The notes: generated from the letters alone by a model not told the origin. A DNA stretch of 64,000 nucleotides from Aquibacillus kalidii (GCF_014280935.1 NZ_JACLZI010000036.1:186001-250000); one strand, 5' to 3'. Counted from the first letter of the stretch, positions 17,113 to 26,849 are shown. Made by a program: numbers and translations.

Positions 17113-18391
17113 TGTTTTCTCCTCCTTTGTTTGTTAAAAAGTAAACCGTATCTAAATTTATTTTCTCACCTATTTTTATTAGATCTTCTTTCGTAACTTG
17201 TTTAATCTGTTCTATCACATCTTGTGGTGTGATTTCACTGTTCGCAACTACCTGGTGATACAGAACTTCAACAATTCCTTGAGGGTTATCCATTGTCTCT
17301 AGCAGTTGATTGACAACCATGTTTTTTGTTTCTTCGACTTGCTCTACAGTGAATTCCCCTTTTTTCATCGAATCCATTTGGTCTAATATAATCTCTTTTG
17401 CTTTATTGTAATCCGTAGGAGCAATACCACTAAAAACAAACAGCAACCCTTTATGGCTTTCTATTCTTGAAGCTGCATAGTATGCTAAACTATGTTTTTC
17501 TCTCACATTCATAAACAGCTTTGAACTTGGAAAACCACCAAAAATTCCATTGAACACTTGTAATGCACCGTAATCTTGATCATTGTATAAAATATTAGTT
17601 CGAAAACCTAAGTGAAGTTTTCCTTGCTGAATATCTTGTTCTTCTGTAACAGCTTTAACGTCTGTAACAGTTTTAGTTGTACTCCCTTTTTTCTGTACTA
17701 TATCCTGTTGTTCTCTAGAAAAATTGGTTGCAACTAACTGTTTCACTTTTTCTTGATCAACATCACCAATAACATAAATATCAAGGTTGTCCTCGACTAG
17801 TAATTGGTGATAGTAATCATACAAGTTTTGAGCAGTGATATCATTTAAATCCTCTGGATAACCATGAACATGTAGCTTATATGGCTCATCTACGCACATT
17901 TCATCAATTAAGCGCATATTTGCATAACTCATCTTATCATCAACAATAGCATCCATTTTTTGCTTCAACGTTTGTTTCTCACGATTAACAATCTTTTGAT
18001 CAAAACTTTCCCCTTCTGATTTTGGGTGAAAAATAATATCATTCAGTAGTTTTAGAGCACTATCCATAATCTGATTGCTAGACGATAAATAGGCTTCATT
18101 AGCAAACTCTAACCGAAAGCTCATGATATGATTTTCACCTTTTTTGGCACTATCAATATTAAATACTGCTCCATACAAGTCATCTAATGCCATTCTTAAA
18201 GATCTAGCAGTTGGATAGTTTTGAGTACCCTGTTGAAGCACGTAGGGCAGTAAAGCGCGTTGGGTTACAGTCTCCCTTTGTAATGGAGATTTTAATTTCA
18301 CAACCACATTAATTGTTTTATATTTTTTTGTTTCAACAACATGTAAACGGTAACCATTAGTTTGAAATACATTTTCTTCTACTAACTGCAT
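17105..18391 (-). CDS. ymfF: M16-family-like protein YmfF (inactive partner)
   Basis: This 428-residue protein has the M16 peptidase fold but no HxxEH: the corresponding segment reads LLPYVLQQGTQNYPT, so zinc catalysis is unlikely and a partner or substrate-holding role with YmfH is inferred. It retains M16 features such as the FGGFPSSKLFMNVREKHSLAYY block that shapes the substrate cavity. The ATG at 18391 has GGGAGG upstream. It is first of the ymfF-ymfH-ymfI-ymfJ series, preceded by a candidate -10 and by a 19-codon frame with a good ribosome site. Confidence 0.92.
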   Translation of the reverse strand: MQLVEENVFQTNGYRLHVVETKKYKTINVVVKLKSPLQRETVTQRALLPYVLQQGTQNYPTARSLRMALDDLYGAVFNIDSAKKGENHIMSFRLEFANEAYLSSSNQIMDSALKLLNDIIFHPKSEGESFDQKIVNREKQTLKQKMDAIVDDKMSYANMRLIDEMCVDEPYKLHVHGYPEDLNDITAQNLYDYYHQLLVEDNLDIYVIGDVDQEKVKQLVATNFSREQQDIVQKKGSTTKTVTDVKAVTEEQDIQQGKLHLGFRTNILYNDQDYGALQVFNGIFGGFPSSKLFMNVREKHSLAYYAASRIESHKGLLFVFSGIAPTDYNKAKEIILDQMDSMKKGEFTVEQVEETKNMVVNQLLETMDNPQGIVEVLYHQVVANSEITPQDVIEQIKQVTKEDLIKIGEKINLDTVYFLTNKGGENNE

Positions 18392-18414
18392 GAAAGGTCC
18401 TCCCTAAATTGTCA

Positions 18415-18474
18415 TTACTTTATAATTTCCATACCACTTACCACTATACGTTTGAAGGATAAATGAAATCTCAT
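18415..18474 (-). CDS. Candidate 19-residue leader peptide before ymfF
   Basis: On the minus strand, AAGGAG followed by a 7-nt spacer and ATG opens the frame MRFHLSFKRIVVSGMEIIK, which ends at a TAA 23 nt before the ymfF ATG. The spacing is as good as for the real genes around it and a perfect TATAAT lies about 35 nt upstream. The peptide is basic and mildly amphipathic. It could be a translated leader that controls ymfF, a small peptide linked to the M16 pair, or chance. I do not recognise any homologue. Confidence 0.35.
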   Translation of the reverse strand: MRFHLSFKRIVVSGMEIIK

Positions 18475-18508
18475 TATGTAGCTCCTTCTTAAATGCATGT
18501 CCCCTAAC

Positions 18509-18514
18509 ATTATA
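18509..18514 (-). promoter_or_regulatory. candidate ymfF -10 element
   Basis: A perfect TATAAT on the minus strand (in AAAGATATAATG), without a recognisable -35, lies about 120 nt before ymfF and after the nupQ terminator. Confidence 0.4.
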
Positions 18515-18562
18515 TCTTTTGGATAATGTTTAGTTTTTATTTATCTATACTAAAGTATATCG

Positions 18563-18595
18563 AAAAAGAAACCTGGTAACAAATACCAGGTTTCT
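18563..18595 (-). terminator. terminator after nupQ
   Basis: On the minus strand GAAACCTGGTA / TACCAGGTTTC with a short loop is followed by TTTTTC. It marks the end of the ABC importer operon. Confidence 0.93.
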
Positions 18596-18607
18596 TTCTG
18601 TAAGAAT

Positions 18608-19567
18608 TTAACGGCTGCCTTTAATGTAAGGGATACCGTTAGCTTTAGGTGCTTCTGCACGTCCAATAAATCCAGCTAAAGCCAATATTGTTAGAACGTA
18701 AGGTGCAATAGTTAAGTAAATTGCAGGAACATCAGCTAAGAACGGAATTCCTGAACTAATAATACTTAAACTCTGTGCAAACCCAAAGAATAGTGCTGCA
18801 CCCATAGCACCTAATGGGTGCCATTTCCCAAAAATTACTGCTGCTAGTGACATAAAACCCTGACCAACAATCGTAGCATGAGAGAAGTTTAAAGCAATAG
18901 TTAAAGCAAATACCGAACCGCCAAGTCCACCTAAAGCACCGGAAATCATAACAGCTATATATCGCATTCCATACACGTTAATACCATTAGTATCAGCTGC
19001 CATAGGATGCTCACCAACTGATCTTAACCGCAAACCAAACGGGGTTTTATATAAAATATACCAGGCGATTACTGCAAACAAAATCGCTACATAGGAAGTG
19101 ACATAAACCCTCTCAAAGAAAAGTGGCCCTAAAATAGGGATATCCGATAACACTGGAATATTTGTAGAATAGAAAGGCTGACTAACCATGTCTGTTTGAC
19201 CTTTTCCATACCATTGTTTGGTTAAGAATAAACCTAGACCAAGTGCTAAGAAGTTTATCGCAACTCCACTAACCGTTTGATCTGCACGGAAAGAAATAGC
19301 AGCAACAGCATGAATAAGAGAGAATAAGGCTGATACTACCATAGCTACTACAATTGCCACCCAAGGTGTTGCCTTTCCTAACGTATCAGCAAAAGTTAAG
19401 TTAAATACTATTCCTACAAACGCACCCATAACCATTAAACCTTCTAAACCAATGTTAATAACACCAGACCGTTCACTAAACACTCCACCTAAAGCAGTGA
19501 AAATTAGAGGGGCTGAATAGAATAATGCAATCGGAATAATTGATTGAAGAATTTCGAAAAAACCCAT
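18608..19567 (-). CDS. nupQ: Nucleoside ABC transporter permease (NupQ type)
   Basis: This inner-membrane permease of the BPD_transp_2 (branched-chain amino acid/ribose type) family, 319 aa, has about eight to ten hydrophobic helices and the conserved GVINIGLEGLMVMGAF block of nucleoside/BMP-type importers. It is the partner of the second permease nupP, whose stop codon lies just upstream, and its ribosome site GGAGGGG is inside the end of nupP. Guanosine/nucleoside uptake is known for the B. subtilis NupNOPQ system; assignment here rests on family and operon composition. Confidence 0.9.
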   Translation of the reverse strand: MGFFEILQSIIPIALFYSAPLIFTALGGVFSERSGVINIGLEGLMVMGAFVGIVFNLTFADTLGKATPWVAIVVAMVVSALFSLIHAVAAISFRADQTVSGVAINFLALGLGLFLTKQWYGKGQTDMVSQPFYSTNIPVLSDIPILGPLFFERVYVTSYVAILFAVIAWYILYKTPFGLRLRSVGEHPMAADTNGINVYGMRYIAVMISGALGGLGGSVFALTIALNFSHATIVGQGFMSLAAVIFGKWHPLGAMGAALFFGFAQSLSIISSGIPFLADVPAIYLTIAPYVLTILALAGFIGRAEAPKANGIPYIKGSR

Positions 19568-19568
19568 C

Positions 19569-20615
19569 TTAATTCCCCTCCTTTTTTAAACGTAATAACG
19601 CCCAACGTATAATGTAGCTGGACCCTACAAAGAAAATTATTAAAGCAATTACAATTTCTACAAGTTCTGACGGTACACCAGCAACAGTAGGCATGTTTAG
19701 CGCTCCGATTTTTAAAACACCGAATAATAATGCTGCGAGGATAACTCCGAACGCATTGTTACCTCCCAAAAGCGCCACGGCGATTCCATCAAATCCTATA
19801 TTCGTAAAGGCTGAATGCGTTGGCATATAGCCAAATGTTCCTAATCCCTCCATAGCGCCCGCCAAGCCAGCGAAACCTCCAGAGATTACCATTGCAAGAA
19901 TTATATTTTTACTAACACTCATCCCGGCATACTCGGATGCATGTTTATTTAATCCTACTGACCTTAATTCATAGCCTGTTGTCGTTTTTTCCAATAAGAA
20001 CCACATGAACACTGCAGCTGCTAACGCTACTATAATGCCATAATGTAAACGAGAATAGCTAGTCAGCTCCATTATCCAGTTTGCAGACAAAGCTGCAGAT
20101 TCTTTAATTGTGTCTGTTGAATCTTTACTATCTGTTAATACATCACGGATGATACCGTTTGAAACATATAATGCAATGTAGTTCATCATGATGGTGATAA
20201 TAACTTCGTGTACACCTAGTTTAGCTTTTAATAAACCGGGTATAAATCCCCACAGTCCTCCAGCGACAGCCGCAGCAATCAAGGCTAACGGTAAATGAAT
20301 GAACATTGGGGCATCGACTGTTGTTCCAATCCATACGGCAGCTAACCATCCAACGATAACTTGTCCTTCTGCTCCGATATTGAACAACCCAGTTTTAAAT
20401 GCAAAAGCAATAGCTAAACCTGTCAAAATATACGGTGTCACTTGTCTGATTGTTTCACCAAAGAAATAAGGGCTACCAAATGCACCATTCCAAAGTGCGA
20501 TATAACCATCAATAGGGTTGTAGCCAAAAGATAACATTATAATAGCTCCTGCAATTAAACCTAATAAAACAGAAATAATCGGAACCAATAAATTAAACAT
20601 ACGATTTGAAAACAT
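19569..20615 (-). CDS. nupP: Nucleoside ABC transporter permease (NupP type)
   Basis: This is the first of two permeases in the operon (348 aa), with multiple membrane helices and the signature FKTGLFNIGAEGQVIVG of BMP-type nucleoside importers. Its ATG overlaps the nupO stop codon in TAATG, so ATPase and permease synthesis are coupled. It is expected to form a heterodimer with NupQ in the membrane, energised by NupO and fed by the lipoprotein NupN. Confidence 0.9.
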   Translation of the reverse strand: MFSNRMFNLLVPIISVLLGLIAGAIIMLSFGYNPIDGYIALWNGAFGSPYFFGETIRQVTPYILTGLAIAFAFKTGLFNIGAEGQVIVGWLAAVWIGTTVDAPMFIHLPLALIAAAVAGGLWGFIPGLLKAKLGVHEVIITIMMNYIALYVSNGIIRDVLTDSKDSTDTIKESAALSANWIMELTSYSRLHYGIIVALAAAVFMWFLLEKTTTGYELRSVGLNKHASEYAGMSVSKNIILAMVISGGFAGLAGAMEGLGTFGYMPTHSAFTNIGFDGIAVALLGGNNAFGVILAALLFGVLKIGALNMPTVAGVPSELVEIVIALIIFFVGSSYIIRWALLRLKKEGN

Positions 20616-22144
20616 TATTGTGCACCTTCTTTCGCTTGGTTACTACCTGCCATAAGGAGGCCAAGCTCCTGTTCATTTGTTTCTTGAGGCAAGACATTCG
20701 CTATAATGTTTCCATCAAACATAACTGCAATACGATCACTCACATTCATTACCTCATCTAACTCAAAAGAAATTAAAAGAACAGCTCGTCCTTTGTCACG
20801 TTCTTCGATAAGCTTTTTGTGAATAAATTCTATCGCACCAACATCCAAACCTCTAGTAGGTTGTGCTGCAATTATTAAATCTGGTGAGCGATCTACCTCA
20901 CGTGCAATAATAGCTTTTTGTTGGTTTCCTCCTGATAGCGCTCTCGCCTTTGTATATTCACTTGGAGTTCTAACATCATATTCTTCGATAAGCCTTTTTG
21001 CTTTATCGTAAATATTATTAAAGGATAGAATTCCATTCTTAGAAAAAGGCTTTTGGTAGTAGGATTGTAAAACCATATTCTCTCCAATTGGAAAATCCAG
21101 TACCAATCCAAATTTGTGTCTATCTTGTGGAATATGTGAAACACCTGATTGTGTAACCTTTCTTGGTGAAAGATTCGTTATTTCCTTATCATTTAAGAAT
21201 ATCGAACCAGATTCTATTGATTTTAATCCAGTAATTGCTTCAATTAGTTCAGACTGTCCGTTCCCATCAACCCCAGCAATACCGACGATCTCACCTGCTT
21301 TAACATCAAGGTTCAACCCTTTAACCATTTCTACTTTTCTGTTATCTTTAACACGTAAATCTTTTACAGACAGAACTGTCTTGCCTGGATTTGCGTCTTG
21401 CTTCTCTGTTGTAAAACTCACTTCTCGTCCTACCATTAACGAAGCAAGTTCATCAGTAGAAGTTTCAGCTACGTTAACTGTACCAATCCCTTGTCCCTTT
21501 CTAATAACCGTACAACGATCACAAACTTCCATAATCTCTTTTAACTTATGTGTAATTAAGATAATAGAAATACCTTCATTAACCAATGATTTTAATATCT
21601 TTATAAGTTCTTCTATTTCTTGAGGAGTTAATACGGCTGTAGGCTCATCTAAAATTAGCACTTCTGCACCACGGTAAAGTGTTTTTAAGATTTCTACCCT
21701 TTGCTGCATTCCTACTGAGATATCACGAATCTTAGCATAAGGATCAACTTTCAGACCGTAACGCTCAGATAGATCAGCCACTTCTTTCTCAGCCTTTTTT
21801 AAGTCAATAAAACCGAACTTTTTAGGTTCGTGCCCCAAAATAATATTCTGAGTGACAGTAAATGTATCCACAAGCATAAAGTGTTGGTGAACCATACCTA
21901 TCCCCAGATCATTAGCTACATTTGGGTCTGTAATATTAACTTTTTTGCCTTTTACTTTAATCTCGCCTTTTTCTGGCTGATACAACCCAAACAACACATT
22001 CATTAATGTTGACTTTCCAGCACCATTTTCACCTAGAAGAGCATGAATTTCTCCTTTTTTAAGTTGAATGGTGATATTATCATTAGCAACAATACCTGGA
22101 AATTCTTTTCGAATATTAAGCATTTCAATAACATGATTCTCCAA
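20615..22144 (-). CDS. nupO: Nucleoside ABC transporter ATP-binding protein (NupO type)
   Basis: This double-cassette ATPase of the ribose/nucleoside importer class has about 509 aa. The first half has Walker A GENGAGKST, signature VGMQQR and Walker B LILDEP. The second half has the degenerate Walker A GVDGNGQSE and signature LSGGNQQK, usual for this family. I place the start at TTG 22144, 8 nt after AAGGAG, giving MENHVIEMLNIRKEFPG, which resembles the B. subtilis protein; a GTG at 22153 is too close to that ribosome site. The gene follows nupN after a 200-nt gap with a weak terminator. Confidence 0.92.
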   Translation of the reverse strand: MENHVIEMLNIRKEFPGIVANDNITIQLKKGEIHALLGENGAGKSTLMNVLFGLYQPEKGEIKVKGKKVNITDPNVANDLGIGMVHQHFMLVDTFTVTQNIILGHEPKKFGFIDLKKAEKEVADLSERYGLKVDPYAKIRDISVGMQQRVEILKTLYRGAEVLILDEPTAVLTPQEIEELIKILKSLVNEGISIILITHKLKEIMEVCDRCTVIRKGQGIGTVNVAETSTDELASLMVGREVSFTTEKQDANPGKTVLSVKDLRVKDNRKVEMVKGLNLDVKAGEIVGIAGVDGNGQSELIEAITGLKSIESGSIFLNDKEITNLSPRKVTQSGVSHIPQDRHKFGLVLDFPIGENMVLQSYYQKPFSKNGILSFNNIYDKAKRLIEEYDVRTPSEYTKARALSGGNQQKAIIAREVDRSPDLIIAAQPTRGLDVGAIEFIHKKLIEERDKGRAVLLISFELDEVMNVSDRIAVMFDGNIIANVLPQETNEQELGLLMAGSNQAKEGAQ

Positions 22145-22313
22145 AGACCCCACTCCTTATCTAGACACTGCTTCAGTTTTTCAATAAATCGTACTTCGAT
22201 AGCAAAATCATTACGTTAAAACCTATTATTATTTTTAAGAATTATAAAATCACCAAAGGAAAAGAAACGTGTAATTTCTCGCCCTTTGAGGATTTTACAA
22301 TATAGACAAGGAG

Positions 22314-22335
22314 AAAAGGCTAGAAAAATCTAGCC
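22314..22335 (-). terminator. weak terminator between nupN and nupO
   Basis: On the minus strand GGCTAGA / TCTAGCC with a T-rich loop is followed by TTTTCTCCTT. The stem is short and the T run interrupted, so partial termination is likely, giving more binding protein than transporter. Confidence 0.6.
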
Positions 22336-22346
22336 CTTACCCTTAC

Positions 22347-23489
22347 TTATTGTTCTAAAGACTCAAGATAAGTTTTTAATTCTTCATCAGTTGACGGCAC
22401 TGTTACTTCACCGTTAAGAATTTTCTCTTTATACTCTTGAACGACTTTATCTATTTCATCTGTATAGGCTTCTTTATTTGTATCAGCAACACCAATACCA
22501 TCTTCTTTAATACCGAAAGCAAGTATTTCGCCTCCAGGGAATTCTCCATCCGCTGCTTGTTGTGCTACTGTTTTAACAGCAACGTCCACACGCTTTAGCA
22601 TAGATGTTAAAGTAACGTTAGTATCACCAATTGCACCTTCTTCATATTGGTCACGGTCCACACCAATAACCCATACGTAAGCATCTGGGTTTGCATTCTT
22701 AATATCTTTTGCTTGAGCAAATACACCATTACCAGTACCACCAGAAGAATGATAAATGACATCTACTCCACTGTTGTACATGTTAGCAGCAATCGCTTTC
22801 CCTTTATCAGGAGCACCGAAAGAATCTGCATATTGAACAGTTACATCAATAGAAGGATCTACTGACTTAACGCCAGCAATAAAACCAGCTTCAAATTTCT
22901 TAATTAATTCTCCTTCAACTCCACCAACAAAGCCTACTTTTTTCGACTCTGTTTTAAGTGCTGCTGCAACACCAACTAGAAAAGAACCTTGATGTTCTTG
23001 GAATGTAATGCTTGCTACGTTATCAGCCTCTACAACGGAATCAACAATTGCGAAATTAGTATCAGGATTTTGTTCCGCTACTTTTTCAACTGCTGGAGCA
23101 AGTAAGTATCCAATACCATAAACAACATCATAGTCTTGTTGCACTAAACGAGTTAAGTTTGGTAAATAATCTGCATCTTTTTCAGATTGAACGTAATCAA
23201 TACCTTGTCCTTTTGATAACCCATTTTCAGAAGCGAAGGCTTGTAAACCTTCCCAAGCAGATTGGTTAAAAGACTTATCATCTACTCCACCGATATCAGT
23301 AACCATACCAACTTTAATATCACTAGCTTCTTCCGTATTTTCCGTACCTTCGTCAGTTCCTTCAGTTCCACCATTATCAGTAGATTTATCAGAAGCGTTA
23401 TCTCCTTCTTCAGAACTTCCACAAGCACTAAGTACTAATCCTACAGCTAAAAGTAAAGTTAAAAGCAATAAAAAACGATTCTTTTTCAA
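22347..23489 (-). CDS. nupN: BMP-family nucleoside-binding lipoprotein (NupN type)
   Basis: This extracellular substrate-binding lipoprotein of a nucleoside ABC importer (380 aa) is synthesised with a signal peptide and lipobox LSAC (Cys about residue 23), followed by an acidic, Gly/Thr-rich linker. The BMP/PnrA domain starts at about residue 60 (KVGMVTDIGGVDDKSFNQSAWEG) and has the VNIASIT-like and AYVWVIGVDRDQ blocks. The start codon is TTG at 23489, about 10 nt after GGGGG. It is first of the transporter genes, 95 nt downstream of a GntR regulator. Confidence 0.93.
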   Translation of the reverse strand: MKKNRFLLLLTLLLAVGLVLSACGSSEEGDNASDKSTDNGGTEGTDEGTENTEEASDIKVGMVTDIGGVDDKSFNQSAWEGLQAFASENGLSKGQGIDYVQSEKDADYLPNLTRLVQQDYDVVYGIGYLLAPAVEKVAEQNPDTNFAIVDSVVEADNVASITFQEHQGSFLVGVAAALKTESKKVGFVGGVEGELIKKFEAGFIAGVKSVDPSIDVTVQYADSFGAPDKGKAIAANMYNSGVDVIYHSSGGTGNGVFAQAKDIKNANPDAYVWVIGVDRDQYEEGAIGDTNVTLTSMLKRVDVAVKTVAQQAADGEFPGGEILAFGIKEDGIGVADTNKEAYTDEIDKVVQEYKEKILNGEVTVPSTDEELKTYLESLEQ

Positions 23490-23584
23490 AATAATATACC
23501 CCCATTATTTGTAATAATTTTAAATCGGTATTGCTGTGATTATGAAGTAGCGATCACCCCCTAAAAGTTGAAAGTCCTCATCTA

Positions 23585-24307
23585 TCATCTCTTCCTTAAC
23601 ACATAAAAACTGAAAACATCTGACCTAAAATAATTCGCAGAATAAAGAACTGGTCTATTATTTTTTGTATAATGCATTTGTTTTAATAGTAATAGCGCTT
23701 GGTCTGGTTGACAGTTTAATACTGGCGAAATTTCTTCATGATAACTTACTGGCTCAATATACGTAACGGCATAAGCAATCTGTGTATCAGAATGTTGATC
23801 TAAAAAGTGAAACAAGGAATCTTGTGTGTGAACTAATTCCACAGGTATTAGTTCTTTGTCAATCCTATCAATACAATACACGACCGGGTCACCATCTGCA
23901 GTTCTTACTCTTTCAATCTTAGCTATCTTATTTATCTTAGTAGGAGCAAAATGTTTTTTGTCATTCTCTGTCGGATTGACGAGTTCTGTAGAAATGTACT
24001 GGGATCCAGGTATCTTTCCTGAACTTTTTATCATTTCTGTAACGCTTCCTAATTGTTCAATCCCTGATGAAAATGATGGTTTAGTATGAACAAATGTACC
24101 TACACCATGATGCCTAACCACAACATTTTCCTCTTCCAACATTGAAATAGCCTCCCTCAAAATGGCTCTTGGCACATGTAATTTTCGGGCTAATTCAAAT
24201 TCTGAAGGTAACTTTTCTTTTTCTTTATAAGTTCCATTTTCTATGTCTTGTTTTAGTTGCTCTATGACCCGAATATGTAATTGAAGATCATCTGAATTAA
24301 TAGACAT
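23585..24307 (-). CDS. ymfC: GntR-family regulator with UTRA domain (YmfC)
   Basis: This 240-residue transcription factor has an N-terminal winged helix (residues 8-75, with LPSEFELARKLHVPRAILREAI and GVGTFV) and a C-terminal UTRA effector domain (HutC subfamily) that usually binds a small molecule. B. subtilis has the homologue ymfC next to spoIIIE. Here it lies directly ahead of the nucleoside importer genes with a 95-nt gap and no terminator, so it may be co-transcribed with them or regulate them; the effector is unknown. The ATG at 24307 has GGGGG upstream. Confidence 0.9.
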   Translation of the reverse strand: MSINSDDLQLHIRVIEQLKQDIENGTYKEKEKLPSEFELARKLHVPRAILREAISMLEEENVVVRHHGVGTFVHTKPSFSSGIEQLGSVTEMIKSSGKIPGSQYISTELVNPTENDKKHFAPTKINKIAKIERVRTADGDPVVYCIDRIDKELIPVELVHTQDSLFHFLDQHSDTQIAYAVTYIEPVSYHEEISPVLNCQPDQALLLLKQMHYTKNNRPVLYSANYFRSDVFSFYVLRKR

Positions 24308-24369
24308 TCGTTCCCCCTAAAGTTCCATCACTCTATCCAAAAATGGAGCGTTACTAATAGTCAAAAATA

Positions 24370-24398
24370 AATATAACACTTTTAATACTAGAAATAAA
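24370..24398 (-). promoter_or_regulatory. candidate promoter of ymfC-nup cluster
   Basis: On the minus strand TTTATT (24393-24398), a 17-nt spacer and TATATT (24370-24375) form a modest housekeeping promoter about 60 nt before ymfC. Confidence 0.4.
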
Positions 24399-24402
24399 TA
24401 GA

Positions 24403-24417
24403 AATTTGCATAAAATT
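24403..24417 (-). promoter_or_regulatory. CodY-like box upstream of ymfC
   Basis: The 15-mer AATTTTATGCAAATT on the minus strand differs from the CodY consensus AATTTTCWGAAAATT at two positions and keeps its symmetry. It lies just upstream of the candidate -35. The B. subtilis nupNOPQ operon is a CodY target; control of this cluster is inference. Confidence 0.4.
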
Positions 24418-24542
24418 ACCTAGAAAAAATCAGATAATGACAGAGTTTGTCAGATAACCTCACAAAAAGTAGGTTTAATTGTAATGATTTTCCATAATCT
24501 CAATTTACCGATTCTTTATCATCATTTCCAATTATCTTTTAT

Positions 24543-26849
24543 TTATGAGGATTTTTCTTCAGAATAATCGAAAACCAAAACTGTTCTTGGTTTAGATCCC
24601 TCGTATGGACCTACAATCCCACGATCCTCCATCGCATCAATTAACCTTGCTGCTCTAGTATAACCAATTCTAAATCGTCGTTGAAGCATCGAAACACTTG
24701 CACTTTGCATTTCAATGATCATTTGTACTGCCTCATCAAACAATTCATCATCTACATTATTTACTACTTCCGTTTCTTCTTCTGGTATCATTTCATCCTG
24801 ATATTGTGCTTTTTGTTGTTCTACACAATGATCTACAATCCGTTCTACTTCCTCATCAGATAGAAAAGCACCTTGAATCCTTGTAGGCTTAGATGCACCA
24901 ACGGGTATAAACAGCATGTCCCCTCTGCCTAGTAACTTTTCTGCTCCACCTGAATCTAATATAGTTCGAGAGTCTGTTTGTGAGGACACACTAAAAGCAA
25001 TCCTTGATGGGATATTTGCTTTAATCACACCGGTGATAACATCTACTGATGGTCGTTGTGTTGCTATAATTAAATGAATACCTGCTGCACGAGCCATCTG
25101 AGCTAAACGTGTTATCGCATCTTCTACATCTCCAGATGCAACCATCATTAAATCTGCCAACTCGTCTACTAATACAACAATAAATGGCAACTGTGGTTGC
25201 TTGTCCCCTTCAGCTAAGTTATGCTTTCGGATGTATTCATTGTATCCTTCTATGTTTCTAGTGCCTGTATCTGAAAATAACTCATATCGCCTTTCCATTT
25301 CAGAAACTACTTTTTTCAAAGCCCGTGAAGCTTTCTTAGGATCTGTAACTACCGGTGCTAGTAGATGTGGGATCCCATTGTATATATTTAATTCTACTTT
25401 CTTAGGGTCTATCATCATCATTTTCACTTCGTGAGGTTTTGCACGCATTAGGATACTAGTAATAATTCCATTTATACAAACACTTTTACCACTACCAGTT
25501 GCCCCGGCAACTAGTAAATGAGGCATGCGGTTTAATTCAGCCATTACAGCCTCTCCGGAAATGTCTCTACCTAATACGAATGAAAGTTTCGAACCTTGTT
25601 GAGCTTGCTTTGTTTCCAACACTTCACGTAATGAAACAGTAGCAATTTCTTGATTTGGCACCTCAATTCCAACTGCTGACTTTCCTGGTATTGGTGCTTC
25701 AATTCTAATATCCTTTGCCGCTAGAGCAAGTGCTAAGTCATCATGTAAATTAACAATTTTACTTACTTTCACCCCAGCGTCTGGGTAGACTTCATATTTC
25801 GTTACGGCAGGACCTACATGGACTTTTGTTACCTTTGCTTTTACTCCGAAACTATGAAACGTTTTTTCAAGTTTTCTTACAACCGCTTGAATTTGTGAAC
25901 GTTCCTGTTGTTGGGTGTTATTTATTGGTTCGGTTAGCAGACCCATCGAAGGAAGTTGATAATCAAAATTCTCTAGTTCTGTCATTGGTAAAGATTCTGA
26001 AATTTCTACTTCATCTGCTTTCTTACTTTTAATCTGTGGTTCTTTCTCTTTAGCTTTCATTTCCTTGGTAGAAGTCTCAGTTGTATTAGTTTCCATTGAA
26101 TAGGCTATATCGGTGAACTCTTCAATCTCAGGTTCTACTACTGGTACATCATGTTGATGTATTTCCGGTTCATTAGCCTCCACTTCAGCCTTTGCCTGCC
26201 GTTTTTCTTCTTTACGTTTTTGTCTTACTTCTTTTATTCGTTGGAACTGGTCCTTGGAATATTCCTTTATTCTAAGGACATTTTTCTCTATAAAGGCACC
26301 AATCGAAAAATTCGTTAAAAATAATCCACCGATTAGAATAGAGAAAGCTGCAACAATTTTCGCTCCTGTTGCTGAAAATAGATAGTAACAAAACGCAAGT
26401 AATATAGCCCCTAAGAATCCCCCTCCTAAATTTACTGAAGGTACTTCTCCTTTATAAAAGGAAAAGATTTGAGAAACAGTTGTTTTTATTATGGAAGGAT
26501 TTACAACTTTCAGTAATAAAGCCTCAAAAGTTTGAATATGTGTTAGTAAGAGTACTCCTAGAAATATAATATAAAGTCCCGACAACCGCCTATTAAAGAG
26601 GAGTGGTATTTTCCTTTTGATCATTAGATAAATTCCTAATCCTAGTAAAAATAGGGAGGCAACAAAATACCATACTCCAAATATAAATCTAAATATATTT
26701 TCTAGTATGGATGGTATGGCACCATCACTTATTGCACTTGCTCCACTACCAAGTACTGCAAGAAAAATAAATAAAATACCTATTAATTCAAATTTGACCT
26801 GATCCTTAAATTGGACTTGTTTCTTTTTTGTTTTCCTTTTTTTTGCCAT
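24543..26849 (-). CDS. spoIIIE: DNA translocase SpoIIIE/FtsK
   Basis: This ATP-driven DNA pump moves the chromosome into the forespore and clears DNA from closing septa. The 768-residue protein has four N-terminal membrane helices (about residues 20-180) and a charged linker. The RecA-like motor follows, with Walker A GATGSGKS, Walker [13 protein letters not shown], and [17 protein letters not shown]-terminal gamma winged helix ([19 protein letters not shown]) reads orienting DNA motifs. The ATG at 26849 follows GAGGTGAGAG; a start at 26927 would lie upstream of this site. Its place after ylzJ and before ymfC is conserved in Bacillus. Confidence 0.97.
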   Translation of the reverse strand: MAKKRKTKKKQVQFKDQVKFELIGILFIFLAVLGSGASAISDGAIPSILENIFRFIFGVWYFVASLFLLGLGIYLMIKRKIPLLFNRRLSGLYIIFLGVLLLTHIQTFEALLLKVVNPSIIKTTVSQIFSFYKGEVPSVNLGGGFLGAILLAFCYYLFSATGAKIVAAFSILIGGLFLTNFSIGAFIEKNVLRIKEYSKDQFQRIKEVRQKRKEEKRQAKAEVEANEPEIHQHDVPVVEPEIEEFTDIAYSMETNTTETSTKEMKAKEKEPQIKSKKADEVEISESLPMTELENFDYQLPSMGLLTEPINNTQQQERSQIQAVVRKLEKTFHSFGVKAKVTKVHVGPAVTKYEVYPDAGVKVSKIVNLHDDLALALAAKDIRIEAPIPGKSAVGIEVPNQEIATVSLREVLETKQAQQGSKLSFVLGRDISGEAVMAELNRMPHLLVAGATGSGKSVCINGIITSILMRAKPHEVKMMMIDPKKVELNIYNGIPHLLAPVVTDPKKASRALKKVVSEMERRYELFSDTGTRNIEGYNEYIRKHNLAEGDKQPQLPFIVVLVDELADLMMVASGDVEDAITRLAQMARAAGIHLIIATQRPSVDVITGVIKANIPSRIAFSVSSQTDSRTILDSGGAEKLLGRGDMLFIPVGASKPTRIQGAFLSDEEVERIVDHCVEQQKAQYQDEMIPEEETEVVNNVDDELFDEAVQMIIEMQSASVSMLQRRFRIGYTRAARLIDAMEDRGIVGPYEGSKPRTVLVFDYSEEKSS

